Below, one piece after another: positions 1 to 13,281 of a stretch of DNA of 64,000 bases. The notes under the pieces are model-generated. The model ran no database searches, had not been told where the DNA came from, and worked only from the letters and a program-made list of their open reading frames with translations. Origin of the DNA: Symsagittifera roscoffensis (taxonomy: Eukaryota; Xenacoelomorpha; Acoela; Convolutidae); assembly GCF_963678635.1 (NCBI RefSeq), contig NC_087066.1, forward strand, positions 66,843,477 to 66,907,476. The letters are read 5' to 3'. Each line of letters opens with the position of its first letter. The first letter of the stretch is position 1. A program made the position numbers and the translations under genes.

Positions 1-3000
1 GAGGCCCAGCTTCTCCAGAGACCTATGCTAGACGAAAGGGAGGTGCCTTCAAGAAGACGGTGTTCGACTGGGAGGCCCACCTGCTCCAGAAAGCGGTGCT
101 AGACAAAAAGGCGGTGGCTATCAAGAAGACGGTGTTCGACTGGGAGGCCCAGCCGCTCCAGCAGGCGGTGCTGGACGAGGAGGCAGTGGCTTTCAAGAAG
201 ACGGTGTTCGACTGGGAGGCCCACATGCTCCAGAAAGCGGTGCTAGACGAAAAGGCAGTGGCTATCAAGAAGACGGTGTTCGACTGGGAGGCCCAGCTGC
301 TCCAGAGGACTATGCTAGACGAACGGGAGGTACCTTCAAGAAGACGGTGTTCCACTGGGAGGCCCAGCTGCTCCAGAAGGCGGTGCTGGACGAGGAGGTG
401 GTGGCTTTCAAGAAGATGGTGTTCGACTGGGAGGCCCAGCTTCTCCATATGGTGATGCTAGACGAGGAGGTGGTGGTTTTCAAGAAGACGATATTCGATT
501 GGGAGGCCCAGCTTCTCCAGAGACCTATGCTAGACGAAAGGGAGGTGCCTTCAAGAAGACGGTGTTCGACTGGGAGGCCCACCTGCTCCAGAAAGCGGTG
601 CTAGACAAAAAGGCGGTGGCTATCAAGAAGACGGTGTTCGACTGGGAGGCCCAGCCGCTCCAGCAGGCGGTGCTGGACGAGGAGGCAGTGGCTTTCAAGA
701 AGACGGTGTTCGGCTGGGAGGCCCAGCTGCTCCAGAAGGCAGTGCTGGACGAAAAGGCGGTGGCTTCCAAGAATACGGTCTTCGACCGGGAGGCCCAGCT
801 GCTCCAGAAGGCGGTACTGGACGAGGGTGCGGTGGCTTTCAAGAATACGATGTTCGACTGGGAGGCCTAGCTGCTCCAGAAGTCGGTGCTGGTCGAGGAG
901 GCGGTGGAGTTCAAGAGGACGGTGTTCGACTGAGAATCCCAGCTGCTCCAGAAGGCGGTGCTGGACGAGGATGCGGTGGCTTTCAAGAAGACGGTGTTCG
1001 ACTGGGAGGCCCACATGCTCCAGAAAGCGGTGCTAGACGAAAAGGCAGTGGCTATCAAGAAGACGGTGTTCGACTGGGAGGCCCAGCTGCTCCAGAGGAC
1101 TATGCTAGACGAACGGGAGGTACCTTCAAGAAGACGGTGTTCCACTGGGAGGCCCAGCTGCTCCAGAAGGCGGTGCTGGACGAGGAGGTGGTGGCGTTCA
1201 AGAAGATGGTGTTCGACTAGGAGGCCCAGCTGCTCCATATGGTGATGCTAGACGAGGAGGTGGTGGTTTTCAAGAAGACGGTGTTCGATTGGGAGGCCCA
1301 GCTTCTCCAGAGACCTATGCTAGACGAAAGGGAGGTGCCTTCAAGAAGACGGTGTTCGACTGGGAGGCCCACCTGCTCCAGAAAGCGGTGCTAGACGAAA
1401 ATGCGGTGGCTATCAAGAAGACTGTGTTCGACTGGGAGGCCCAGCTGCTCCAGAGGCCTATGCTAGACGAAAGGGAGGTACCTTCAAGAAGACGGTGTTC
1501 GACTGGGAGGCCCAGCTGCTCCAAAAGGCTGTGCTGGACGAGGAGGTGTTGGCTTTCAAGAAGATGGTGTTCGACTGGTAGGCCCAGCTGCTCCAGAGGG
1601 CGGTGCTAGACGAAAAGGCGTTGGATTTCAAGAAGACGGTGTTCGACTCGGAGGCCCAGCTGCTCCAGAGGCCTATGCTAGACGAAAGGGAGGTGCCTTC
1701 AAGAAGACCGTGTTCGACTGGGAGGCCCAGCTGCTCCAGAAGGCGGTCTGGACGAGGAGGTGGTTGCTTTCAAGAAGACGGTGTTCGACTGGGAGACCCA
1801 GCTGCGCCATAGGGCGATGCTGGACGAGGATGCAGTGATTTTCAAGAAGACGGTGTTCGACTGGTAGGCCCACCTGCTCCAGAGGGCGGTTCTAGACGAA
1901 AAAGCCGGGGTTTTCAAGAAGACGGTGTTCGACTGGGAGGCCCAGCTGCTCCAGAGGCCTATGCTAGACCAAAAGATGGTGCCTTCAAGAAGACGGTGTT
2001 CAACTGGAGGCCCAGCTGCTCCACAAGGCGGTGCTGGACGAGGAGGTGGTGGCTTTCAAGAAGATGGTGTTCGAATGGGAGGCCCAGCTGCTCCAGAGGG
2101 TGGTGCTAGACGAGGAGGTGGTGGCTTTCTAGAAGACGTGTTCGAATGGGAGGCCCAGCTGCTCCAGAGGCCTATGCTAGACGAAAGGGAGGTGCCTTCA
2201 AGAAGACGGTGTTCGACTGGGAGGCCCAGCTGCTTCAGAGGGCGGTGCTAGACGAAAAGGTGGTGGCTTTCAAGAAGACGGTGTTCGAATGGGAGGCCCA
2301 GCTGCTCCAGAGGGCGGTGCTGCACGAGGATGCGGTGGCTTTCAAGAAGACGGTGTTCGAATGGGAGGCCCAGCTGCTCCAGAGGGTGATGCTAGACGAG
2401 GAGGTGGTGGCTCTCAAGAAGACGGTGTTCGACTGGGAGGCCCAGCTTCTCCAGATACCCATGGTAGACGAAAGGGAGGTGCCTTCAAGAAGACGGTGTT
2501 AGACTGGGAGGCCCAGCTGCTCCAGAGGGCGGTGCTAGACGAAAAGGGAGGTGCCTTCAAGAAAACAGTGTTCGACTGGGAGGCCCAGCTGCTCCAGAAT
2601 CCAGAGGGTTATGCAAGACGAAAACGCGGTGGCTTTCAAGAAGACGGTGTTCGACTGGGAGGCCCAGCTACTCCAGAAGGCAGTGCTCGACGAGGATGCG
2701 GTGGCTTTCAAGAAGACGGTGTTCGACTGGGAGGCCCACCTGCTCCAGAGGGCGGTGCTAGACGAAAAGGCGTTGGCTTTCAAGAAGACGGTGTTCGACT
2801 CGGAGGCCCAGCTGCTCCAGACGCCTATGCTAGACGAAAGGGAGGTGCCTTCAAGAAGACGGTGTTCGACTGGGAGGCCCAGCTGCTCCAGAAGGCGGTC
2901 TGGACGAGGAGGTGGTTGCTTTCAAGAAGACGGTGTTCGACTGGGAGACCCAGCTGCGCCAGAGGGCGATGCTGGACGAGTATGCAGTGGTTTTCAAGAA

Positions 3001-6000
3001 GACGGTGTTCGACTGGTAGGCCCACCTGCTCCAGAGGGCGGTTCTAGACGAAAAAGCCGTGGTTTTCAAGAAGACGGTGTTCGACTGGGAGGCCCAGCTG
3101 CTCCAGAGGCGTATGCTAGACCAAAAGATGGTGCCTTCAAGAAGACGGTGTTCAACTGGAGGCCCAGCTGCTCCACAAGGCGGTGCTGGACGAGGAGGTG
3201 GTGGCTTTCAAGAAGATGGTGTTCGAATGGGAGGCCCAGCTGCTCCAGAGGGTGGTGCTAGACGAGGAGGTGGTGGCTTTCTAGAAGACGTGTTCGACTG
3301 GGAGGCCCAACTGCTCCAGAGGCCTATGCTAGACGAAAGGGAGGTGCCTTCAAGAAGACGGTGTTCGACTGGGAGGCCCAGCTGCTTCAGAGGGCGGTGC
3401 TAGACGAAAAGGTGGTGGCTTTCAAGAAGACGGTGTTCGAATGGAGGGCCCAGCTGCTCCAGAGGGCGGTGCTGCACGAGGATGCGGTGGCTTTCAAGAA
3501 GACGGTGTTCGAATGGGAGGCCCAGCTGCTCCAGAAGGCGCTGCTGGACGAGGAGGCGATGGAGTTCAAGAGGACGGTTGTCGACTGATAATCCCAGCTG
3601 CTCCACAAGGCGGTGCTCGACGAGGATGCGGTGGATTTCAAGAAGACGGTGTTCGTATGGGAGGCCCACCTGCTCCAGAGGGCGGTGCTAGACGAAAAGG
3701 CGGTGGCTTTCAAGAAGAAGGTGTTCGACTGGGAGGCCCAGCTGCTCCAGAGGCCTATGCTAGACGAAAGGGAGGTGGCTTTCGAGAAGACGGTGTTCGA
3801 CTGGGAGGCCCATTTGCTCCAGAAGGCGGTGCTGGACGAGGAGGTGGTGGATTTCAAGAAGATGGTGTTCGACTGGGAGGCCCAGCTGCTCCAGAGGGTG
3901 GTGCTAGACGAGGGGGCGGTGGTTTTCAAGAAGACGATGTTCGACTGGGAGGCCCAGCTGCTCCAGAAGGGGGCGCTGGACGAGGAGGCGGTGGAGTTCA
4001 AGAGGACGGTGTTAGACTGAGAATCCCAGCTGCTCCAGAAGGCGGTGCTGGACGAGGATGCGGTGGCTTTAAAGAAGACGGTGTTCGACTGGGAGGCCCA
4101 GCTGCTCCAGAGGGTGGTACTAGACGAAAGGGAGGTGCCTTCAAGAAGACGGTGTTCAACTGGAGGCCCAGCTGCTTCAGAGGGCGGCGCTAGACGAAAA
4201 GGTGGTGGCTTTCAAGAAAACGGTGTTCGAATGGGAGGCCCAGCTGCTCCAGAGGGCGGTGCTGCACGAGGATGCGGTGGCTTTCAAGAAGACGGTGTTC
4301 GTATGGGAGGCCCACCTGCTCCAGAGGGCGGTGCTAGACGAAAAGGCGGTGGCTTTCAAGAAGAAGGTGTTCGACTGGGAGGCCCAGCTGCTCCAGAGGC
4401 CTATGCTAGACGAAAGGGAGGTGGCTTTCGAGAAGACGGTGTTCGACTGGGAGGCCCATTTGCTCCAGAAGGCGGTGCTGGACGAGGAGGTGGTGGATTT
4501 CAAGAAGATGGTGTTCGACTGGGAGGCCCAGCTGCTCCAGAGGGTGGTGCTAGACGAGGGGGCGGTGGTTTTCAAGAAGACGGTGTTCGACTGGAAGGCC
4601 CAGCTGCTCCAGAAGGCGGCGCTGGACGAGGAGGCGGTGGAGTTCAAGAGGACGGTGTTAGACTGAGAATCCCAGCTGCTCCAGAAGGCGGTGCTGGACG
4701 AGGATGCGGTGGCTTTCAAGAAGACGCTGTTCGACTGGGAGGCCCAGCTGCTCCAGAGGCCTATGCTAGACCAAAATGAGGTGCCTTCAAGAAGACGGTG
4801 TTAAACTGGACGCCCAGCTGCTCCACAAGGCGGTGCTGGACGAGGAGGTGGTGGCTTTCAAGAAGATGGTGTTCGAATGGGAGGCCCAGCTGCTCCAGAT
4901 GGTGGTACTAGACGAAAGGGAGGTGCCTTCGAGAAGACGGTGTTCAACTGGAGGCCCAGCTGCTTCAGAGGGCGGTGCTAGACGAAAAGGTGGTGGCTTT
5001 CAAGAAAACGGTGTTCGAATGGGAGGCCCAGGTGCTCCAGAGGGCGGTGCTGCACGAGGATGCGGTGGCTTTCAAGAAGACGGTGTTCGTATGGGAGGCC
5101 CACCTGCTCCAGAGGGCGGTGCTAGACAAAAAGGCGGTGGCTTTGAAGAAGACGGTGTTCGACTGGGAGGCCCAGCAGCTCCAGAAGGCGCTGCTGGACG
5201 AGGAGGCGATGGAGTTCAAGAGGACGGTTGTCGACTGATAATCCCAGCTGCTCCACAAGGCGGTGCGCGACGAGGATGCGGTGGCTTTCAAGAAGACGGT
5301 GTTCGTATGGGAGGCCCACCTGCTCAAGAGGCCTATGCTAGACAAAAGGGAGGTGGGTTTCGAGAAGCGGTGTTCGACTGGGAGGCCCATTTGCTCCAGA
5401 AGGCGGTGCTGGACGAGGAGGTGGTGGATTTCAAGAAGATGGTGTTCGAATGGGAGGCCCAGTTGCTCCAGAGGGTGGTGCTAGACGAAAGGGAGGTGCC
5501 TTCAAGAAGACGGTGTTCGACTGAGAGGCCCAGCTGCTTCAGAGGGCGGTGCTAGACGAAAAGGTGGTGGCTTTCAAGAAAACGGTGTTCGAATGGGAGG
5601 CCCAGCTGCTCCAGAGGGCGGTGCTGCACGAGGATGCGGTGGCTTTCAAGAAGACGGTGTTCGTATGGGAGGCCCACCTGCTCCAGAGGGCGGTGCTAGA
5701 CGAAAAGGCGGTGGCTTTCAAGAAGACGGTGTTCGACTGGGAGGCCCAGCTGCTCCAGAAGGCGCTGCTGGACGAGGAGGCGATGGAGTTCAAGAGGACG
5801 GTTGTCGACTGATAATCCCAGCTGCTCCACAAGGCGGTGCTCGACGAGGATGCGGTGGCTTTCAAGAAGACGGTGTTCGTATGGGAGGCCCACCTGCTCC
5901 AGAGGGCGGTGCTAGACGAAAAGGCGGTGGCTTTCAAGAAGACGGTGTTCGACTGGGAGGCCCAGCTGCTCCAGAAGGCGCTGCTGGACGAGGAGGCGAT

Positions 6001-6029
6001 GGAGTTCAAGAGGACGGTTGTCGACTGAT

Positions 6030-8255
6030 AATCCCAGCTGCTCCACAAGGCGGTGCTCGACGAGGATGCGGTGGCTTTCAAGAAGACGGTGTTGGTATGG
6101 GAGGCCCACCTGCTCCAGAGGCCTATGCTAGACAAAGTTAGGTGGCTTTCGAGAAGACGGTGTTCGACTGGGAGGCCCATTTGCTCCAGAAGGCGGTGCT
6201 GGACGAGGAGCTGGTGGATTTCAAGAAGATGGTGTTCGAATGGGAGGCCCAGCTGCTCCAGAGGGTGGTGCTAGACGAAAGGGAGGTGCCTTCAAGAAGA
6301 CGGTGTTCGACTGGGAGGCCCAGCTGCTTCAGAGGGCGGTGCTAGACGAAAAGGTCGTGGCTTTCAAGAAAACGGTGTTCGAATGGGAGGCCCAGCTGCT
6401 CCAGAGGGCGGTGCTGCACGAGGATGCGGTGGCTTTCAAGAAGACGGTGTTCATATGGGAGGCCCACCTGCTCCAGAGGGCGGTGCTAGACGAAAAGGCG
6501 GTGGCTTTCAAGAAGACGGTGTTCGACTGGGAGGCCCAGCAGCTCCAGAAGGCGCTGCTGGACGAGGAGGCGATGGAGTTCAAGAGGACGGTTGTCGACT
6601 GATAATCCCAGCTGCTCCACAAGGTGGTGCTCGACGAGGATGCGGTGGCTTTCAAGAAGACGGTGTTCGTATGGGAGGCCCACCTGCTCAAGAGGCCTAT
6701 GCTAGACAAAAGGGAGGTGGGTTTCGAGAAGACGGTGTTCGACTGGGAGGCCCATTTGCTCCAGAAGGCGGTGCTGGACGAGGAGGTGGTGGATTTCAAG
6801 AAGATGGTGTTCGAATGGGAGGCCCAGCTGCTCCAGAGGGTGGTGCTGCACGAGGATGCGGTGGTTTTCAAGAAGACGGTGTTCGTATGGGAGGCCCACC
6901 TGCTCCAGAGGGCGGTGCTAGACGAGGAGGTGGTGGATTTCAAGAAGATGCTGTTCGAATGGGAGGCCCAGCTGCTCCAGAGGGTGGTGCTGCACGAGGA
7001 TGCGGTGGTTTTCAAGAAGACGGTGTTCGTATGGGAGGCCCACCTGCTCCAGAGGGCGGTGCTAGACGAAAAGGCGGTGGCTTTCAAGAAGACGGTGTTC
7101 GACTGGGAGGCCCAGCAGCTCCAGAAGGCGCTGCTGGACGAGGAGGCGATGGAGTTCAAGAGGACGGTTGTCGACTGATAATCCCAGCTGCTCCACAAGG
7201 CGGTGCTCGACGAGGATGCGGTGGCTTTCAAGAAGACGGTGTTCGTATGGGAGGCCCACCTGCTCAAGAGGCCTATGCTAGACAAAAGGGAGGTGGGTTT
7301 CGAGAAGACGGTGTTCGACTGGGAGGCCCATTTGCTCCAGAAGGCGGTGCTGGACGAGGAGGTGGTGGATTTCAAGAAGATGGTGTTCGAATGGGAGGCC
7401 CAGCTGCTCCAGAGGGTGGTGCTAGACGAAAGGGAGGTGCCTTCAAGAAGACGGTGTTCGACTGGGAGGCCCAGCTGCTTCAGAGGGCGGTGCTAGACGA
7501 AAAGGTGGTGGCTTTCAAGAAAACGGTGTTCGAATGGGAGGCCCAGCTGCTCCAGAGGGCGGTGCTGCACGAGGATGCGGTGGCTTTCAAGGAGACGGTG
7601 TTCGTATGGGAGGCCCACCTGCTCCAGAGGGCGGTGCTAGACGAAAAGGCGGTGGCTTTCAAGAAGACGGTGTTCGACTGGGAGGCCCAGCTGCTCCAGA
7701 AGGCGCTGCTGGACGAGGAGGCGATGGAGTTCAAGAGGACGGTTGTCGACTGATAATCCCAGCTGCTCCACAAGGCGGTGCTCGACGAGGATGCGGTGGC
7801 TTTCAAGAAGACGGTGTTCGTATGGGAGGCCCACCTGCTCCAGAGGCCTATGCTAGACAAAATTAGGTGGCTTTCGAGAAGACGGTGTTCGACTGGGAGG
7901 CCCATTTGCTCCAGAAGGCGGTGCTGGACGAGGAGCTGGTGGATTTCAAGAAGATGGTGTTCGAATGGGAGGCCCAGCTGCTCCAGAGGGTGGTGCTAGA
8001 CGAAAGGGAGGTGCCTTCAAGAAGACGGTGTTCGACTGGGAGGCCCAGCTGCTTCAGAGGGCGGTGCTAGACGAAAAGGTCGTGGCTTTCAAGAAAACGG
8101 TGTTCGAATGGGAGGCCCAGCTGCTCCAGAGGGCGGTGCTGCACGAGGATGCGGTGGCTTTCAAGAAGACGGTGTTCATATGGGAGGCCCACCTGCTCCA
8201 GAGGGCGGTTCTAGACGAAAAGGCGGTGGCTTTCAAGAAGACGGTGTTCGACTGG
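6030..8255. repeat. Higher-order duplication in the array, offset 1725 bp
   Basis: The unit order at about 6030-6530 recurs almost base for base at about 7755-8255, an offset of 1725 bp. That equals 24 units of which three are 71-mers. Shared landmarks are the rare AGACAAA-TTAGGTGG unit (6130 and 7856), the GAGCTGGTGG unit and the TTCATATGGG unit (6448 and 8173). The copied block therefore moved as a run of many units, by unequal exchange or replication slippage. Confidence 0.75.
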
Positions 8256-10839
8256 GAGGCCCAGCTGCTCCAGAGGGTGGTGCTAGACGAAAGGGAGGTG
8301 CCTTCCAGAAGACGGTGTTCGACTGGGAGGCCCAGCACTCCAGAGGCCTATGCTAGACAAAAGGGAGGTGGCTTTCGAGAAGACGGTGTTCGACTGGGAG
8401 GCCCATTTGCTCCAGAAGGCGGTGCTGGACGAGGAGGTGGTGGATTTCAAGAAGACGCTGTTCGAATGGGAGGCCCAGCTGCTCCAGAGGGTGGTGCTAG
8501 ACGACAGGCGGTGGTTTTCAAGAAGACGGTGTTCGACTGGGAGGCCCAGCTGCTCCAGAAGGTAGTGCTGGACGAGGAGGCGATGGAGTTCAAGAGGACG
8601 GTTGTCGACTGATAATCCCAGCTGCTCCACAAGGCGGTGCTCGACGAAAAGGCGGTGGCTTTCAAGAAGAAGGTGTTCGACTGGGAGGCCCAGCTGCTCC
8701 AGAGACCCATGCTAGACAAAAGGGAGGTGGCTTTCGAGAAGACGGTGTTCGACTGGGAGGCCCATTTGCTCCAGAAGGCGGTGCTGGACGAGGAGGTGGT
8801 GGATTTCAAGAAGATGGTGTTCGAATGGGAGGCCCAGCTGCTCCAGAGGGTGGTGCTAGACGAAAGGGAGGTGCCTTCAAGAAGACGGTGTTCGACTGGG
8901 AGGCCCAGCTGCTTCAGAGGGCGGTGGTAGACGAAAATGTGGTGGCTTTCAAGAAAACGGTGTTCGAATGGGAGGCCCAGCTGCTCCAGAGGGCGGTGCT
9001 GCACGAGGATGCGGTGGCTATCAAGAAGACGGTGTTCGTATGGGAGGCCCACCTGCTCCAGAGGGCGGTGCTAGACGAAAAGGCGGTGGCTTTCAAGAAG
9101 ACGGTGTTCGACTGGGAGGCCCAGCTGCTCCAGAAGGCGCTGCTGGACGAGGAGGCGATGGAGTTCAAGAGGACGGTTGTCGACTGATAATCCCAGCTGC
9201 TCCACAAGGCGGTGCTCGACGAGGATGCGGTGGCTTTCAAGAAGACGGTGTTCGTATGGGAACCCCACCTGCTCCAGAGGGCGGTGCTAGACGAAAAGGC
9301 GGTGGCTTTCAAGAAGAAGGTGTTCGACTGGGAGGCCCAGCTGCTCCAGAGGCCAATGCTAGACAAAAGGGAGGTGGCTTTCGAGAAGACGGTGTTCGAC
9401 TGGGATTGCCCATTTGCTCCAGAAGGCGGTGCTGGACCAGGAAGTGGTGGATTTCAAGAAGATGGTGTTCGACTTAGAGGCCCAGCTGCTCCAGAGGGTG
9501 GTGCTAGACGAGTGGGCGGTGGTTTTCAAGAAGACGGTGTTCGATTGGGAGGGCCAGCTGCTCCAGAAAGCGGTGCTGGACGAGGATGGGGTGGCTTTCT
9601 AGTAGACGGTGTTCGACTGGGAGGACCAGCTGCTCCAGAAGCCTATGCTAGACGAAATAGAGGTGGGTTTCAAGAAGACGGTGTTCGACTGGGATGCCCA
9701 GCTGCTCCAGAAGGCGGTACTGGACGAGGAGGCGGTGGCTTTCAAGAGGACGGTGTTTGACTGAGAATCCCAGCTGCTCCAGAAAGCGGTGATGGATGTG
9801 GATGCGGTGGCTTTCAAGAAGACGGTGTTCGTATGGGAGGCCCACCTGCTCCAGAGGGCGGTGCTAGACGAAAAGGCGGTGGCTTTCAAGAAGAAGGTGT
9901 TCGACTGGGAGGCCCAGCTGCTCCAGAGGCCTATGCTAGACGAAAGGGAGGTGGCTTTCGAGAAGATGGTGTTCGACTGGTTTGCCCACCTGCTCCAGAG
10001 GGTGGTGCTAGACGAAAAGGCGGTGGGTTTCAAGAAGACGGTGTTCGACTAGGAGGCCCAGCTGCTCCAGAAGGCAGTGCTGGACGAGGATGGGGTGGCT
10101 TTCTAGTAGACGGTGTTCGACTGGGAGGACCAGCTGCTCCAGAAGCCTATGCTAGACGAAATAGAGGTGGGTTTCAAGAAGACGGTGTTCGACTGGGATG
10201 CCCAGCTGCTCCAGAAGGCGGTACTGGACGAGGAGGCGGTGGCTTTCAAGAAGATGGTGTTCGACTGTGAGGCCCAGCTGCTCCAGAGGGCGGTGCTGGA
10301 CGAGGAGGCGGTGGATATCAAGAAGACGGTGATCGACTGGAACGACGAGCTGCTCTAGAATGCGGTCCTGGACGAGGATGCGTGGCTTTCAAGAAGACGT
10401 TGTTCGTATTGGAGGCCCACCTGCTCCAGAGGGCGGTGCTAGACAAAAAGGCGGTGGCTTTCAAGAAGACGGTGTTCGACTGGGAGGCCCAGCTGCTTCA
10501 GAAGGCGCCGCTGGACGAAGAGGCGATGGAGTTCAAGAGGACGGTGGTCTACTGAGAATCCCAGCTGCTCCACAAGGCGGTGCTCGACGAGGATGCGGTG
10601 GTTTTCAAGAAGACGGTGTTCGTATGGGAGGCCCAGTTGCTCCAGAGGGCGAAGCTAGACGAAAAGGCGGTGGCTTTCAAGAAGGCGGTGTTCGACTGGG
10701 AGGCCCATTTGCTCCACAAGGCGGTGCTCGACGAGGATGCGGTGGTTTTCAAGAAGACGGTGTTCGTATGGGAGGCCCAGTTGCTCCAGAGGGTGGTGCT
10801 AGACGAAAAGGCGGTGACTTTCAAAAATACGGTGTTCGA

Positions 10840-12235
10840 CTGGGAGGCCCAGCTGCTCCAGAAGGCAGTGCTGGACGAGGATGGGGAGGCTTTCTAGTAG
10901 ACGGTGTTCGACTGGGAGGACCAGCTGCTCCAGAAGCCTATGCTAGACGAAATAGAGGTGGGTTTCAAGAAGACGGTGTTCGACTGGGAGGCCCAGCTGC
11001 TCCAGAAGGCGGTGCTGGACCAGTGGTGATGGATTTCAAGAAGATGGTGTTCGACTGGGAGGCCCAGTTGCTCCAGAGGGTGGTGCTAGACGAGGGGGCG
11101 GTGGTTTTCAAGAAGACGTTGTTCGTATGGGAGGCCCAACTGCTCCAGAGGGTGGTGCTAGACAAAAAAGCGGTGGCTTTCAAGAAGACGGTGTTCGACT
11201 GGGAGGCCCAGCTGCTCCAAAAGGCGCTGCTGGACGAGGAGGCGATGGAGTTCAAGAGGACGGTGGTCTACTGAGAATCCCAGCTGCTCCACAAGGCGGT
11301 GCTCGACGAGGATGCGGTGGTTTTCAAGAAGACGGTGTTCGTATGGTAGGCCCACCTGCTCCAGAGGGCGAAGCTAGACAAAAGGCGGTGGCTTTCAAGA
11401 AGGCGGTGTTCGACTGGGAGGCCCAGCTGCTCCAGAGGCCTATGCTAGACGAAAGGGAGGTGGCTTTCAAGAAGACGGTGTTCGACTGGGAGGCCCATTT
11501 GCTCCAGAAGGCGGTGCTGGACGAGTGGTGGTGGATTTCAAGAAGATGGTGTTCGACTGGGAGTCCCAGTTGCTCCAGAGGGTGGTGCTAGACGAGGGGG
11601 CGGTGGTTTTCAAGAAGACGGTGTTCATCTGGGAGGCCCACCTGCTCCAGAGGGTGGTGCTAGAAGAAAAGGCGGTGGGTTTCAAGAAGACGGTGTTCGA
11701 CTGGGAGGCCCAGCTGCTCCAGAAGGCAGTGCTGGACGAGAATGGGTGGCTTTCTAGAAGACGGTGTTCGACTGGGAGGACCAGCTGCTCCAGAGGCCTA
11801 TGCTAGACGAAATAGAGGTGGGTTTCAAGAAGACGGTGTTCGACTGGGATGCCCAGCTGCTCCAGAAGGCGGTACGGGACGAGGAGGCGGTGGCTTTCAA
11901 GAAGATGGTGTTCGACTGGTATTCCCAGCTGCTCCAGAGGGCGGTGCTGGACGAGGAGACGGTGGATATCAAGAAGACGGTGATCGACTGGAACGACCAG
12001 CTGCTCTAGAATGCGGTGCTGGACGAGGATGCGGTGGCTTTCAAGAAGACGGTGTTCGTATGGGAGGCCCACGTGCTCCAGAGGGCGGTGCTAGACGAAA
12101 AGGCGGTGGCTTTCAAGAAGACGGTGTTCAACTGGGAGGCCAAGCTGCTCCAGAAGTCGCTGCTGGACGAGGACACGATGGAGTTCAAGAGGACGGTGGT
12201 CTACTGAGAATCCCAGCTGCTCCACAAGGCGGTGC
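10840..12235. repeat. Higher-order block, copy A (2442-bp offset)
   Basis: This run of about 19 units is repeated at 13282-14677 with only scattered single-base differences. One example is GGCCCATTT at 11490 against GGCACATTT at 13932. The offset is 2442 bp, which is 34 units containing six 71-mers. The high identity compared with neighbouring units indicates a recent segmental copy inside the satellite. Confidence 0.8.
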
Positions 12236-13281
12236 TCGACGAGGATGCGGTGGGTTTCAAGAAGACGGTGTTCGACTGGGATGCCCAGCTGCTCCAGAAG
12301 GCGGTACGGGACGAGGAGGCGGTGGCTTTCAAGAAGATGGTGTTCGACTGGTATTCCCAGCTGCTCCAGAGGGCGGTGCTGGACGAGGAGGCGGTGGATA
12401 TCAAGAAGACGGTGATCGACTGGAACAACCAGCTGCTCTAGAATGCGGTGCTGGACGAGGATGCGGTGGCTTTCAAGAAGACGGTGTTCGTATTGGAGGC
12501 CCACCTGCTTCAGAAGGCGCCGCTGGACGAAGAGGCGATGGAGTTCAAGAGGACGGTGGTCTACTGAGAATCCCAGCTGCTCCACAAGGCGGTGCTCGAC
12601 GAGGATGCGGTGGTTTTCAAGAAGACGGTGTTCGTATGGGAGGCCCAGTTGCTCCAGATGGCGAAGCTAGACGAAAAGGCGGTGGCTTTCAAGAAGGCGG
12701 TGTTCGACTGGGAGGCCCATTTGCTCCAGAAGGCGGTGCTGGACGAGTGGTGGTGGATTTCAAGAAGATGGTGTTCGACTGGGAGGCCCAGTTGCTCCAG
12801 AGGGTGGTGCTAGACGAGGGGGCGGTGGTTTTCAAGAAGACGGTGTTCGTCTGGGAGGCCCAACTGCTCCAGAGGGTAGTGCTAGACGAAAAGGCGGTGG
12901 GTTTCAAGAAGACGGTGTTCGACTGGGAGGCCCAGCTGCTCCAGAAGGCAGTGCTGGACGAGGATGGGGAGGCTTTCTAGTAGATGGCGTTCGACTGGGA
13001 GGACCAGCTGCTCCAGAAGCCTATGCTATACGAAATAGAGGTGGGTTTCAAGAAGACGGTGTTCGACTGGGAGGCCCAGCTGCTCCAGAAGGCGGTGCTG
13101 GACCAGTGGTGGTGGATTTCAAGAAGATGGTGTTCGACTGGGAGGCCCAGTTGCTCCAGAGGGTGGTGCTAGACGAGGGGGCGGTGTCTTTCAAGAAGAC
13201 GGTGTTCGTCTGGGAGGCCCAACTGCTCCAGAGGGTGGTGCTATACGAAAAGGCGGTGGGTTTCAAGAAGACGGTGTTCGA